Assembly (NCBI GenBank): GCA_946479285.1
Contig: CAMLFH010000030.1
Coordinates: 1-56,480 of the forward strand
Direction of reading: 5' to 3'
DNA length: 56,480 bases
From: an uncultured Flavobacteriales bacterium
GTDB lineage: Bacteria; Bacteroidota; Bacteroidia; Flavobacteriales; Crocinitomicaceae
Part shown: positions 1 through 7,694 of the stretch, in pieces
Position numbering within the stretch: the first letter of the stretch is position 1
Layout of the letters: the number at the start of each line of letters is the position of its first letter
Program-made: the position numbers and the translations under genes
Notes under the pieces: generated by a model
What the model was told of the DNA's origin: nothing
Databases searched by the model: none
What the model saw: only the letters and a program-made list of their open reading frames with translations

Positions 1-300
1 AAAACCAAGCTCAAGCTTTGCTTCTTCACTCATCATATCCTTGTCCCAAGGCGGGTCGAATACAATGTTTACGTGAGCTTCCGTAACGCCTTCCACGCTT
101 TCCACTTTCTCTTTCACGTCTTTTGGAAGTGATTCCGCAACCGGACAATTCGGAGAAGTCAGCGTCATATCAAGTTCCACAACGCCTTCCTTCGAAATCC
201 GTACTTCGTAAATCAATCCCAATTCGTAAATATCAACAGGGATTTCCGGGTCGAATATGGTTTTGAGGATCTCAACTATTTTGTCTTCTAAATGTTCCAT
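1..300 (-). CDS. SufT-like DUF59 iron-sulfur assembly protein (partial)
   Basis: This is a MIP18/DUF59-family protein, small proteins that help maturation of iron-sulfur proteins. The visible 100 codons start with MEHLEDKIVEILKTIFDPE and contain the family signature DPEIPVDIYELGLIYEV and the conserved cysteine motif TSPNCPVAE, followed by VNIVFDPPWD. The gene runs off the left edge of the window, so its last few residues are missing; family members are about 105 residues long. Its start codon lies one base downstream of the sufE stop codon, so it is the third gene of a sufS-sufE-DUF59 operon. Family assignment is firm; the exact role in this organism is inferred from context. Confidence 0.9.
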   Translation of the reverse strand, partial: MEHLEDKIVEILKTIFDPEIPVDIYELGLIYEVRISKEGVVELDMTLTSPNCPVAESLPKDVKEKVESVEGVTEAHVNIVFDPPWDKDMMSEEAKLELGF

Positions 301-301
301 C

Positions 302-718
302 TTATTTTGGGATTGCGGACAGTGCCAATAATTTGATTTTTTTAACCATGCTCACCAATCCGTTTGCACGAGTGGGTGAAAGGTGTTCTTGTAAACCGAT
401 GTCTGATATGAAATGAAGATCACTTTTCACAATGTCTTCGGGTGTTTCGTTGTCTAAAACGCGGATCAGTAAACCAATAATTCCTTTGGTAATGATTGCA
501 TCTGAGTCCGCAGTCAATTGTATTTTGTCGTTATCAATGTGAGCATCAAGCCAAACCCGGCTCTGGCAACCTTCAATCAATCGGTCCTCCGTTTTTTTCT
601 CCGGGTCGATCAATGGAAGTTCTTTTCCAAGTTCAATGATGTATTCGTATTTCTCCATCCAATCGTCGTAGATGGCAAAATCATCGATTATTTCCTGCTG
701 TTTTTCTTCAATAGTCAT
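302..718 (-). CDS. sufE: SufE cysteine desulfurase activator
   Basis: SufE accepts the persulfide sulfur from SufS and passes it to the SufBCD scaffold during iron-sulfur cluster assembly in the cytoplasm. The 138-residue protein has the normal family length. The acceptor cysteine is Cys51 in the motif EGCQSRVWL, followed by the typical stretch SDAIITKGIIGLL. It lies 9 bases after sufS and 1 base before the DUF59 gene, so the three are surely cotranscribed. Nothing looks unusual in the sequence. Confidence 0.95.
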   Translation of the reverse strand: MTIEEKQQEIIDDFAIYDDWMEKYEYIIELGKELPLIDPEKKTEDRLIEGCQSRVWLDAHIDNDKIQLTADSDAIITKGIIGLLIRVLDNETPEDIVKSDLHFISDIGLQEHLSPTRANGLVSMVKKIKLLALSAIPK

Positions 719-727
719 TTTTTGCTC

Positions 728-1963
728 CTAACCCAGCATGGAAATACTTTTCTCCACTGCTGCTATAAATTGATCAATTTCTTCCCGTGTATTGTAAAAA
801 GCAAAGGATGCTCTTACCGTTCCCGGAATCTGGTAAAAATCCATCAGAGGTTGTGTACAATGATGTCCTGTTCTGACTGCAATTCCCTGCTTGTCCAGGA
901 GTGTACCGATATCGAACGGATGAATTCCGTCTACGGAAAATGCAACTACGGAAGTTTTGTTCCGCGCCGTTCCAATCAGTTTGATATTCTCGAAAGTTTC
1001 CAGCATTTCCTGGGCATACTCGGTAATATCGCGTTCATATTCTTCCAGCTCTTTCGGGTCGAATTGGTCTAAGTAGTTCAATGCGGTCCCCAAACAGATT
1101 CCGCCTGCAATGTGCGGAGTTCCTGCTTCAAACTTGAAAGGAAGCTCGTTGTAAGTGGTACGTTCGAAAGTACACTTGGCAATCATATCACCACCGCCCT
1201 GGTAAGGAGGCATTTCATCTAAAAGAGCCTCTTTTCCATAAAGAACCCCAATTCCTGTCGGACCGAAAACTTTGTGCCCCGAAAACACGAAAAAGTCGCA
1301 GTTCATTGCCTGCATATCCACTTTTGTGTGCTGCACGCTCTGCGCTCCGTCGATCAACACTTTTGCACCTACAGCATGCGCTGCTTCGATGATTTGATCT
1401 ACCGGGTTGATCGTTCCCAAACTGTTTGAAATGTGAGTAACCGCAACCAGTTTCGTTTTCGGAGAAAGCATGTTCTGGTATTCTTCCATCATCAACTCAC
1501 CGCGTTTATTGATCGGAATGACTTTTAAGGTCAGTTTTTTACGCTCGGCCAGCATTTGCCACGGAACAATATTCGAGTGGTGCTCCATCGCGGAAACAAT
1601 GATTTCGTCTCCGGCGCTCAGCAATTCCCCGAATGAACTGGCAACGAGATTAATCCCGTCGGTTGTTCCTTTCGTGAAAATGATCTCTTCCTTTTTACCG
1701 GCATTAATGAATCGGCGCACCGTTTCACGTGCATCTTCGTATTCGGAAGTAGCCTTTTGGCTCAAATGATGGACTCCGCGGTGAATGTTCGCATTGTCCA
1801 TACTGTAATATTGATTGATAGCGTCCAATACCATCTGCGGTTTCTGGGAGGTTGCCCCGTTATCAAAATAGATAAGGTTCTTGCCATATACCTGTTGGCG
1901 CAGAGCAGGGAAGTCCTGCCGGATATCGCGTACGTTGAATTTTCTTTTTGATGGATTTTCCAT
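728..1963 (-). CDS. sufS: SufS cysteine desulfurase
   Basis: This is a group II PLP-dependent cysteine desulfurase that removes sulfur from cysteine as a persulfide for iron-sulfur cluster assembly. At 411 residues it has the usual length. Visible hallmarks are the PLP lysine Lys231 in SGHKVFGPTGIGVLYGK, the PLP-contacting VLIDGAQSV, the histidine pair in SAMEHHSN, and the catalytic Cys369 in VRTGHHCTQPL. It heads the sufS-sufE-DUF59 operon. A TACCTTTG promoter box lies only 4 bases upstream of the ATG, suggesting a leaderless or nearly leaderless mRNA. The rest of the suf genes (sufABCD) are at 9201-13116, so the usual single suf operon is split here. Confidence 0.97.
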   Translation of the reverse strand: MENPSKRKFNVRDIRQDFPALRQQVYGKNLIYFDNGATSQKPQMVLDAINQYYSMDNANIHRGVHHLSQKATSEYEDARETVRRFINAGKKEEIIFTKGTTDGINLVASSFGELLSAGDEIIVSAMEHHSNIVPWQMLAERKKLTLKVIPINKRGELMMEEYQNMLSPKTKLVAVTHISNSLGTINPVDQIIEAAHAVGAKVLIDGAQSVQHTKVDMQAMNCDFFVFSGHKVFGPTGIGVLYGKEALLDEMPPYQGGGDMIAKCTFERTTYNELPFKFEAGTPHIAGGICLGTALNYLDQFDPKELEEYERDITEYAQEMLETFENIKLIGTARNKTSVVAFSVDGIHPFDIGTLLDKQGIAVRTGHHCTQPLMDFYQIPGTVRASFAFYNTREEIDQFIAAVEKSISMLG

Positions 1964-1967
1964 ACTG

Positions 1968-1975
1968 CAAAGGTA
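1968..1975 (-). promoter_or_regulatory. Promoter -7 box TACCTTTG for sufS
   Basis: The minus strand reads TACCTTTG, matching the Bacteroidota housekeeping -7 consensus TAnnTTTG. Exactly 4 bases separate it from the sufS ATG, which would place the transcription start at or next to the start codon. Confidence 0.6.
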
Positions 1976-2013
1976 GCTAAAATGCTATTTGTAAAGTTTC
2001 TAAATAAGATTAA

Positions 2014-2045
2014 TTTCCAACCTTTTTATTTTAGCAGTATCTTAG
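2014..2045 (+). promoter_or_regulatory. Putative ECF sigma promoter (copy 1, own operon)
   Basis: TTTCCAACCTTTTT at 2014-2027 acts as a putative -35 element and TATCTTAG at 2038-2045 as a -10 element. The same 13-base block, with the same 25-base offset to ATC, recurs at 4627 and 21851. This copy sits 17 bases before the lipoprotein gene that opens the ECF sigma operon, which fits autoregulation by the sigma factor at 2722. The assignment to that sigma factor is inference. Confidence 0.65.
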
Positions 2046-2062
2046 CTTTAAATTGATTACAA

Positions 2063-2722
2063 ATGAGGGCATTATACCTATTATTGATATTAGTGGTTGT
2101 TGGTTCAGGGTGCGAGAAGTACAACCTGAAACAGCCGGCATACCTTGGTGTGAACTGGAGATTCCAATCTGTATCCAATAGTATGGGGAATGTTGTTATT
2201 AGCAAAGGATTTTTCTATTCTAAAGAATTTGCTATTTCAGGGATTCGTGAAAAAGGATCTCCGGTTGAAATCACGAAAAGTTTGCCCGAACAATTTCAGA
2301 AAGTTCAATTTACAACACAAAGTGATTTGGGAATTTCCCTGGATGTTCCAATGGGAGATTATACCGAGTTTACATTAAAAACATTGATTGATAAGTCGAA
2401 TACTCCGTCGATCAGATTGGAAGGAACTTATTATAAAGGAAATTTACCTTATCCTATGAGAATAGAATGGTCGGATTTGGATGAATTGAATTTTAAGATT
2501 ATGAATCCGTTCTTCCTAAAAAAGAAAAAAGATTACAAAGTATATATCGGGTTTGATGTTGCTAAATTATTTTCATCAGTACCTGCATCAAAGTGGAACG
2601 AAGTCTTGTTTGCGAATGAGCCCAATGGTTCTGTATTAGTTATAGATAAAGGTCACAATATTAATGTGTACAATGAAATCACTAATCAATTACCAAATTC
2701 ATTGGTTTTAACTGTCGAATAA
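2063..2722 (+). CDS. Predicted lipoprotein of the ECF sigma operon
   Basis: I do not recognise the family. The 219-residue protein starts with a lipoprotein signal peptide (MRALYLLLILVVVGSGCEK), with the lipobox VGSGC making Cys17 the likely lipidated residue. The rest looks like a compact beta-rich domain without cysteines or obvious catalytic motifs; a KKKK run lies near residue 155. The stop codon overlaps the start codon of the sigma-factor gene (TAATG), so translation is probably coupled. It is the first gene behind the putative ECF promoter at 2014. An envelope sensor or effector role is plausible from context but is not shown by the sequence. Confidence 0.8.
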   Translation: MRALYLLLILVVVGSGCEKYNLKQPAYLGVNWRFQSVSNSMGNVVISKGFFYSKEFAISGIREKGSPVEITKSLPEQFQKVQFTTQSDLGISLDVPMGDYTEFTLKTLIDKSNTPSIRLEGTYYKGNLPYPMRIEWSDLDELNFKIMNPFFLKKKKDYKVYIGFDVAKLFSSVPASKWNEVLFANEPNGSVLVIDKGHNINVYNEITNQLPNSLVLTVE

Positions 2723-3240
2723 TGTCTGCAGAGTACAAAGATATCATTGAAGGCTGCGCAAATTGGGAACGATCTGCACAGGAGCGCTTGTATCGTTTAT
2801 TCTCGAAGGATTTGTTCAAGGTATGCAAGTTGTACGGCTCGGACACACAGGATGCGGAAGATATGCTGCACGATGCTTACATGCACATTTATAAAAACAT
2901 TGGTTCTTATACATTTACCGGTTCTTTTGAAGGCTGGCTGCGCCGGGTTACAGTGAACTGCTGCCTGCAAACCCTGCGAAAGAGAAAGAACTTCACGCAA
3001 TTGGGGGAGATTTCGGTGGTGGATCCGGACGAAGCAGATTTGGAAACAGGGATTCCGTTTGCAAAAGTATTGGAAGAGATCAATTTACTGCCTACAAAGG
3101 CCGGATTGGTACTCAAATTATATGCTTTGGAAGGATGGTCACATTCTGAGATCGCAGAAGAATTGGAAATTTCGGTTGGAACTTCCAAATCACAATTAAA
3201 TTATGCGCGTTCCGTGCTCAAACAAAAATTGGTTTCTTAA
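2722..3240 (+). CDS. ECF-type RNA polymerase sigma factor
   Basis: This 172-residue protein is an extracytoplasmic function sigma-70 factor with two domains. Region 2 covers about residues 20-85 and includes DAEDMLHDAYMHIYKNIGSY and the DNA-melting/recognition segment FEGWLRRVTVNCCLQTLRKR. Region 4 covers about residues 110-170, with LPTKAGLVLKLYALEGWSHS and the recognition helix EISVGTSKSQLNYARSVLKQ. It overlaps the upstream lipoprotein gene by one base and is followed 3 bases later by a gene for a membrane protein that is probably its anti-sigma factor. It most likely reads the promoters with TTTCCAACC at 2014, 4627 and 21851; this target assignment is inference. Confidence 0.95.
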   Translation: MSAEYKDIIEGCANWERSAQERLYRLFSKDLFKVCKLYGSDTQDAEDMLHDAYMHIYKNIGSYTFTGSFEGWLRRVTVNCCLQTLRKRKNFTQLGEISVVDPDEADLETGIPFAKVLEEINLLPTKAGLVLKLYALEGWSHSEIAEELEISVGTSKSQLNYARSVLKQKLVS

Positions 3241-3243
3241 ACA

Positions 3244-4626
3244 ATGTCTTTAGACAAGTTACATAACACAAATCGGGAGTTTAAGGCTCTGCAAAATTCT
3301 TTCCGGGATTGGGATGCGGATTCTCCGTCTGCTGATGTCTGGGAAAATTTGGAGGCTGATTTGGCTGTTTCTGCCGTTTGGGACCGTTTGGATGAAACAC
3401 TGGAAGCTAACGGAAGTTCAGCAGATAAAGCATTGGTAGATTCTTACGAAAACTGGTCGCCGAATAATTACGGGGATGGCTGGTCTAAATTGGAAGAGCA
3501 GCTTTCCAGAGAACGTGTTTGGACGCGATTGAATACAACCCTGAGCTATCCAATTACGACAAGTATTCCGTGGATGAAAATGGCCGCGGCTTCTTTGTTG
3601 TTCGTTTTCACAGCATTCTATACCGATTACCAGTTTAGCTCTCCTAATAAGGAATCGCAGCCTGGTGCGTTTGCAGTTGAAGGAAGCAAAGCCGGTTCAA
3701 ACGAAAATGCAGACAAAAATCTGGCTTCTAACGGAACGGAAAACAAGGCAGTTGATGGAAATCAACCGGTTTCTGTAAATGATGTATGGAACAACATTCC
3801 TCAAAATACAGCTATTCAAAACCGATTGGTAGTTGTGAATAATACGGCCAACAATCCGAATAACAATTCTGTTCCGAATAACGAGAATACTCCTCAGAAC
3901 AACGAGTTGATCGCGAACCAAAATCCGTTGGATAATCGTTCGAATGAAAATACTTCAAATCCTGGGAACGAATCGGTGAATACTAGCGCAAATGACCTGG
4001 CAGCTTTGGAACCCCTTCCTGCAAGAGAAATTACTGCTTTCAGTGAAACCGGAACTATTGCGGATTTTGACTTTATGCCGTTCAAAGCACCTTTCAGACC
4101 AAGATTCAGTGTATTGGTGGGTGGACAGTTCTCCTTTATCAATGAAAAGAACCGAAGCGCATTCTCCAGTTCACTTCCGTCTATGGGAATCGCGGCAGAT
4201 GTGCAATACCACGGATACCTGAAAAACTGGAGATTTACGCAGGACCTTGGGTTCAGCCAATACGCACAGTCGAACGGAAGTTATATAAACGGACGTTATA
4301 CGAGTTCCGACCAAAAATTGAATACCATTCATTTAATTTCCACGGTCGGATACACATTTAGAGGAGTAACTATTTCCGGGGGAATTTCGGTCAATCGTTT
4401 ATTGAACGGCTACGAAGAAAGCAGAACAGCGATCACGAATGTGTACAATTCGAAAAAATTACAAGTGGGTGCAACAGCAGGAATTGATTATCATTTCACG
4501 CCGTTTAGAAATAAAACTGCACTTGGACTTGGACTGCAATACCAGCTGGTATCTAAGTTGAAAAGTGAGAATACGGTGTTCAATGATATCCAGGGCGTGA
4601 AGCTCCAGATAAAATATTCATTTTAA
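3244..4626 (+). CDS. Probable dual-membrane anti-sigma factor with C-terminal outer-membrane barrel
   Basis: The 460-residue protein follows the ECF sigma gene by 3 bases. Residues 1-110 are hydrophilic and would lie in the cytoplasm; they contain two copies of a W-x2-LE-x2-L...VW-x-RL-x2-TL motif (about 33-53 and 80-100). A single hydrophobic segment at about 111-126 (MKMAAASLLFVFTAFY) would be an inner-membrane helix. Residues 130-280 are a low-complexity, Asn-rich linker. From about residue 283 to the end, alternating aromatic strands and a terminal LQIKYSF resemble an outer-membrane beta-barrel with a C-terminal Phe. The layout matches the dual membrane-spanning (Dma) anti-sigma factors reported in Bacteroides, to my knowledge. 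Sigma binding is inferred; an alternative is a plain porin-like protein with an odd N-terminus. Confidence 0.75.
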   Translation: MSLDKLHNTNREFKALQNSFRDWDADSPSADVWENLEADLAVSAVWDRLDETLEANGSSADKALVDSYENWSPNNYGDGWSKLEEQLSRERVWTRLNTTLSYPITTSIPWMKMAAASLLFVFTAFYTDYQFSSPNKESQPGAFAVEGSKAGSNENADKNLASNGTENKAVDGNQPVSVNDVWNNIPQNTAIQNRLVVVNNTANNPNNNSVPNNENTPQNNELIANQNPLDNRSNENTSNPGNESVNTSANDLAALEPLPAREITAFSETGTIADFDFMPFKAPFRPRFSVLVGGQFSFINEKNRSAFSSSLPSMGIAADVQYHGYLKNWRFTQDLGFSQYAQSNGSYINGRYTSSDQKLNTIHLISTVGYTFRGVTISGGISVNRLLNGYEESRTAITNVYNSKKLQVGATAGIDYHFTPFRNKTALGLGLQYQLVSKLKSENTVFNDIQGVKLQIKYSF

Positions 4627-4658
4627 TTTCCAACCTTTTAATAAGTTCTGCATCTAAG
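4627..4658 (+). promoter_or_regulatory. Putative ECF sigma promoter (copy 2, orphan)
   Basis: TTTCCAACCTTTT begins directly after the stop codon of the anti-sigma-like gene (4624-4626). The -10-like CATCTAAG is at 4651-4658. Spacing is identical to the copies at 2014 and 21851. There is no plus-strand gene until 5900 and a strong terminator intervenes at 4765-4791, so the likely product is a short noncoding RNA. Confidence 0.6.
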
Positions 4659-4664
4659 GGGTAA

Positions 4665-4791
4665 GAAAGATATTTATTTCGTTGTCAGCTCTCCGGAGTT
4701 TGAAAAATTACTACAACTCAAACGATAACGAAATAGTCGAGGCAAGGTAGAACTGGCTTGAACGAAAGTCCCGCGAAAGTGGGACTTTTTT
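4665..4791 (+). ncRNA. Candidate small RNA driven by ECF promoter
   Basis: This stretch starts about 7 bases after the putative -10 element at 4651 and ends in an intrinsic terminator at 4765-4791. It contains no ATG. The inner part folds: ATTTCGTTGTC at 4676-4686 pairs with GATAACGAAAT at 4724-4734 (11 pairs, one G-U). The start is an estimate. An alternative is a 22-codon reading frame from a TTG at 4682, but TTG starts are uncommon and nothing supports translation. Confidence 0.5.
4765..4791 (+). terminator. Intrinsic terminator of the candidate small RNA
   Basis: AAAGTCCCGC at 4765-4774 pairs with GTGGGACTTT at 4779-4788 around a GAAA tetraloop, and a T run follows (4786-4791). It lies 138 bases past the anti-sigma gene, so it can end both that operon and the small RNA. 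Confidence 0.85.
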
Positions 4792-4794
4792 AGT

Positions 4795-4920
4795 TTTCAC
4801 CGCAAAGGCGCAAAGAGGATTCTTTGTGTTCTTTTTTACTTTCTGTCTAATTACTGAAGATTATTAACCCAAGAAAATAAAATTCATTTTCTTTGCTTCT
4901 TCTTCTCTTTGCGGTAAAAA
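4795..4920. repeat. Dispersed repeat with ACCGCAAAG / CTTTGCGGT ends (copy 1)
   Basis: The ends are inverted repeats: ACCGCAAAG at 4799-4807 and CTTTGCGGT at 4907-4915. The middle is AT-rich and has a second GCGCAAAG block next to the left end. The element directly abuts the tlyA stop codon. A related element at 22016-22101 abuts the ddl stop codon in the same way. I see no coding potential in it. Confidence 0.65.
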
Positions 4921-5652
4921 TTACTTTTTCGTCGCGTACATCAGGAATTCTTTGTTTCCGTCGCCTCCAATAATCGGAGAATCAATAATCCCGTTTACTT
5001 CAAAATGGGAATCCACTGCCGCTTTTTGGATCCGTTGCAGGATTCCCGGGTAATTTACCGCGCTTTTCACAACTCCGCTCTTATTTAAAAGGCGTTTCTC
5101 CAATTCAAATTGCGGTTTGATCAAAGCAACCAATGTTCCGCCCTCTTTTACAAACGATCCTGTGAATGGAAGTACTTTTTCCAAGGAAATGAATGAAACA
5201 TCGATTACTATTCCGTCTACCGGTTCCGGAACATGTGCCGTTGTCAATTCGCGGATATGTGTTTTTTCTAAATTGGTAATGGAAGGATTGCTGCGAATGC
5301 GTTCGTGTAATTGCCCGTGGCCCACATCTACACAAAAAACGTGTTTTGCTCCTTTACTGAGTAATACTTCTGTGAAACCGCCGGTAGAAGCTCCCAGGTC
5401 GATAAACGTTTTATCAGTAACCGAAATTTGGAAATACTCGATTGCTTTCAGCAATTTCAACGCGCCTCTCGAAACCCAGGTCAATTCTTCGTTCAAAAGC
5501 AGGATCTTGGCATCCAGTGCGATTTTCTTCCCGGGTTTTTCAACAGAAATACCGTTTACCAAAACATCGCCGTTTTTAATTAGTTCTTCACCTCGTGTCC
5601 TGGAGGTAACCAAACCACGGTCAAACAATATTTTATCCAAACGTTCTTCCAT
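4921..5652 (-). CDS. tlyA: TlyA-family rRNA methyltransferase
   Basis: TlyA-family proteins are S-adenosylmethionine-dependent 2'-O-methyltransferases of ribosomal RNA; old annotations call them hemolysins. The 243-residue protein has an S4 RNA-binding domain at about 1-60 (MEERLDKILFDRGLVTSRTR, GDVLVNG) and a Rossmann methyltransferase domain with the SAM motif IDLGASTGGFTEVLL followed by VFCVDVGHGQL. Length is somewhat shorter than many TlyA proteins (about 250-270) but complete. It is alone on the minus strand between the ECF locus and the surface operon. A TAACTTTG promoter box lies 4 bases before its ATG. The methylation target in this organism is unknown. Confidence 0.9.
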   Translation of the reverse strand: MEERLDKILFDRGLVTSRTRGEELIKNGDVLVNGISVEKPGKKIALDAKILLLNEELTWVSRGALKLLKAIEYFQISVTDKTFIDLGASTGGFTEVLLSKGAKHVFCVDVGHGQLHERIRSNPSITNLEKTHIRELTTAHVPEPVDGIVIDVSFISLEKVLPFTGSFVKEGGTLVALIKPQFELEKRLLNKSGVVKSAVNYPGILQRIQKAAVDSHFEVNGIIDSPIIGGDGNKEFLMYATKK

Positions 5653-5656
5653 GGCA

Positions 5657-5664
5657 CAAAGTTA
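5657..5664 (-). promoter_or_regulatory. Promoter -7 box TAACTTTG for tlyA
   Basis: The minus strand reads TAACTTTG and stands exactly 4 bases before the tlyA ATG, the same spacing as at sufS, ribF and mtnD. Confidence 0.55.
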
Positions 5665-5819
5665 GCTATATAATTCCCAATTACGAATTCCTGATTTCCG
5701 AATTGTGAGAAAGAATAGTAGATTATTTAACTGTCTAATTAAAATCTGAAAACGGAACAATTTTTATTTAACAAACTAAATCGTTGTTTTTTGTAATTTC
5801 AATAAAATCAGGAGTATAG

Positions 5820-5850
5820 GCAACTATTTTCGCTATTGTATCGTCTGTTT
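5820..5850 (+). promoter_or_regulatory. Possible ECF-type promoter of the collagen-like surface operon
   Basis: GCAACT at 5820-5825 and CGTCTG at 5842-5847 are separated by 16 bases. The same pair, GCAACT-N16-CGTTTA, stands at 13500-13527 before the second surface operon. AAC...CGTC-type pairs resemble ECF promoters in general. Which sigma factor might use it is unknown. Confidence 0.35.
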
Positions 5851-5865
5851 ATGGATAAGTTAATT

Positions 5866-5873
5866 TATATTTG
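5866..5873 (+). promoter_or_regulatory. Promoter -7 box TATATTTG for the surface operon
   Basis: TATATTTG matches TAnnTTTG and lies 26 bases before the ATG at 5900. Confidence 0.5.
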
Positions 5874-5899
5874 CTTCACTCTACTAATTAAACACTACG

Positions 5900-7681
5900 A
5901 TGAGACTACTAACTGGCGCACTGCTACTGGCGATCCTTTCTCCGTTTGGTTCCTATGAACAAATCTTTTTTTCAAATGGTGCTTTGCTTTCTGTTTCTGC
6001 GGGTGCAGTAGTACATGTAAATGGCGGAGCAGAATTATCAGCAATATCAAATTTGACCAATGAAGGTTCGGTAACGATCACTAAAAACTCTACTTTTCCA
6101 AATGCCGGATCATTTAAGATTGGTGCGAACTCCGCAGTTGACGGAGATGGACTTTACCGGGTGGAACAGGATTGGATCAACGACGGGGTTTTCAATTTTG
6201 AAAATTCTACCGTGAATTTGTTTGGAAATACCCAGCAATTCATTACTTCGACCAATGGAACCGCAACGGTTTTCAATAATTTGGTGCTTACCGGAACAGG
6301 AACCGGAAATGACCGGAAGAAAACCCTTCAGGGTGTAAACGCATCCACCGGTACATCCGGAACACTTCAACTGAACGGAAGAGAATTGGAAACTCAGACG
6401 AATACTTTTTTTGTTACGAATCCTGCTATTGCAGCAATTACTTTTACCAATACTTTTGGCTCTGAGGGTTTTGTCAGCAGCCAGGCACCAGGAACACTAT
6501 CCCGAATTACCAATTTTGCAAGCACTTATATGTTCCCAACGGGTTCTAGTGTCGGCACAACACGTTTTCGCCCGGTTGAGTTAACTCCTCAAACAAATAT
6601 CGGGTCAGAGTATACCGTGCGTTTCAATAATTACGATGCCAACGGCGACGCATTTGATCGAACGGATAATGATGGAAATATGTGTGGGTTGAACCCAACC
6701 TATTATCATTCCATTGAACGTTTAATAGGTACTGCACCAACTGACATTCGCTTATTTTATGTGATTGCAGATGAGGGGGATTGGACAGGTATGGCTCATT
6801 GGAGAAATGCAAGTACCAATTGGAATGATATGAATGCGAATACTTCGGCAATTAACGGCGGATTTACAACCCGGACAAGAACAGGCTGGAATTTTACAAA
6901 TCCCGGATTTCCATATATTTTGTCGACTGCAAAACCAGGACCTCCAACATTGAATTGTCCGTCTGTTTGTGAGAATTCCTTTAACAATGTATTTGCCGTA
7001 GTGGGTGGATCCGGAAATTTTCAGTGGACTTTTCCTTCGAATGGAACTATTACTTCCGGTCAGGGTACTTCCAGTGTTTTTGTAGATTGGACTACCGGAA
7101 CAGGACAAGTAACTGTTATTGATATGGGAAACAACGGATGCAGCTCTCAGCCGGGAACATGCACGCCAACTATTAATCCTTCTCCTGTAGTACAATTCTC
7201 GTATACGGAAGAAGGAACAAACTATAGTTTCACGGATGGATCTACCGGAGCAGTATCCTGGATTTGGACATTTGGAGACGGAGAGGGATCGAACAATCAA
7301 AATCCGACGCATACTTACTTAGATAACGGCGATTCTTACCAGGTGACATTGCAGATTACAGGTGCAAATGGTTGCTTAAGCAGTATGATGCAGATCATTG
7401 AAATTTTCCAGGATATTACGGTTCCAAACATTATTACACCAAATGATGATGGTACCAACGACTTTTTCTTAATTAAAACAGCAGGAATCAAATCTTATAA
7501 CCTTGTCATTGTAAACAGATGGGGGAATACCATGTTCGTATCAAATGATCCGTCTCACATCTGGGATGGAAAAGTGGACGGGAAACCAGTAGATGAAGGA
7601 GTTTATTTCTATAAACTGAAGGCTTCATCTGCTTCAAAAGAATACAACTATCAGGGTAACGTAACAGTTATCAGAAACTAA
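5900..7681 (+). CDS. Secreted protein with PKD domain and type B T9SS sorting domain
   Basis: The 593-residue protein has an N-terminal signal peptide (MRLLTGALLLAILSPFGSY). The first ~200 residues are rich in short beta repeats (NGGAELS, NEGSVTI, GSFKIG) like those of surface beta-helix proteins. A PKD domain lies at about 430-500 (WIWTFGDGEGSNNQNPTHTY). The last ~85 residues are a gliding-motility-type C-terminal domain (type B T9SS signal): VPNIITPNDDGTNDFF, VNRWGNTMF, WDGKVDGK, DEGVYFYKL. It should be exported by the type IX system and displayed or released. It heads an operon with a collagen-like protein (13 bases later) and a small secreted protein. The binding target is unknown. Confidence 0.88.
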   Translation: MRLLTGALLLAILSPFGSYEQIFFSNGALLSVSAGAVVHVNGGAELSAISNLTNEGSVTITKNSTFPNAGSFKIGANSAVDGDGLYRVEQDWINDGVFNFENSTVNLFGNTQQFITSTNGTATVFNNLVLTGTGTGNDRKKTLQGVNASTGTSGTLQLNGRELETQTNTFFVTNPAIAAITFTNTFGSEGFVSSQAPGTLSRITNFASTYMFPTGSSVGTTRFRPVELTPQTNIGSEYTVRFNNYDANGDAFDRTDNDGNMCGLNPTYYHSIERLIGTAPTDIRLFYVIADEGDWTGMAHWRNASTNWNDMNANTSAINGGFTTRTRTGWNFTNPGFPYILSTAKPGPPTLNCPSVCENSFNNVFAVVGGSGNFQWTFPSNGTITSGQGTSSVFVDWTTGTGQVTVIDMGNNGCSSQPGTCTPTINPSPVVQFSYTEEGTNYSFTDGSTGAVSWIWTFGDGEGSNNQNPTHTYLDNGDSYQVTLQITGANGCLSSMMQIIEIFQDITVPNIITPNDDGTNDFFLIKTAGIKSYNLVIVNRWGNTMFVSNDPSHIWDGKVDGKPVDEGVYFYKLKASSASKEYNYQGNVTVIRN

Positions 7682-7694
7682 TCAAAAAAGTGCT

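Noticed and set aside
518..1072. Open frame of 184 codons on the plus strand opposite sufE/sufS
   Set aside because: It is antisense to two clear genes and has no promoter or family features.
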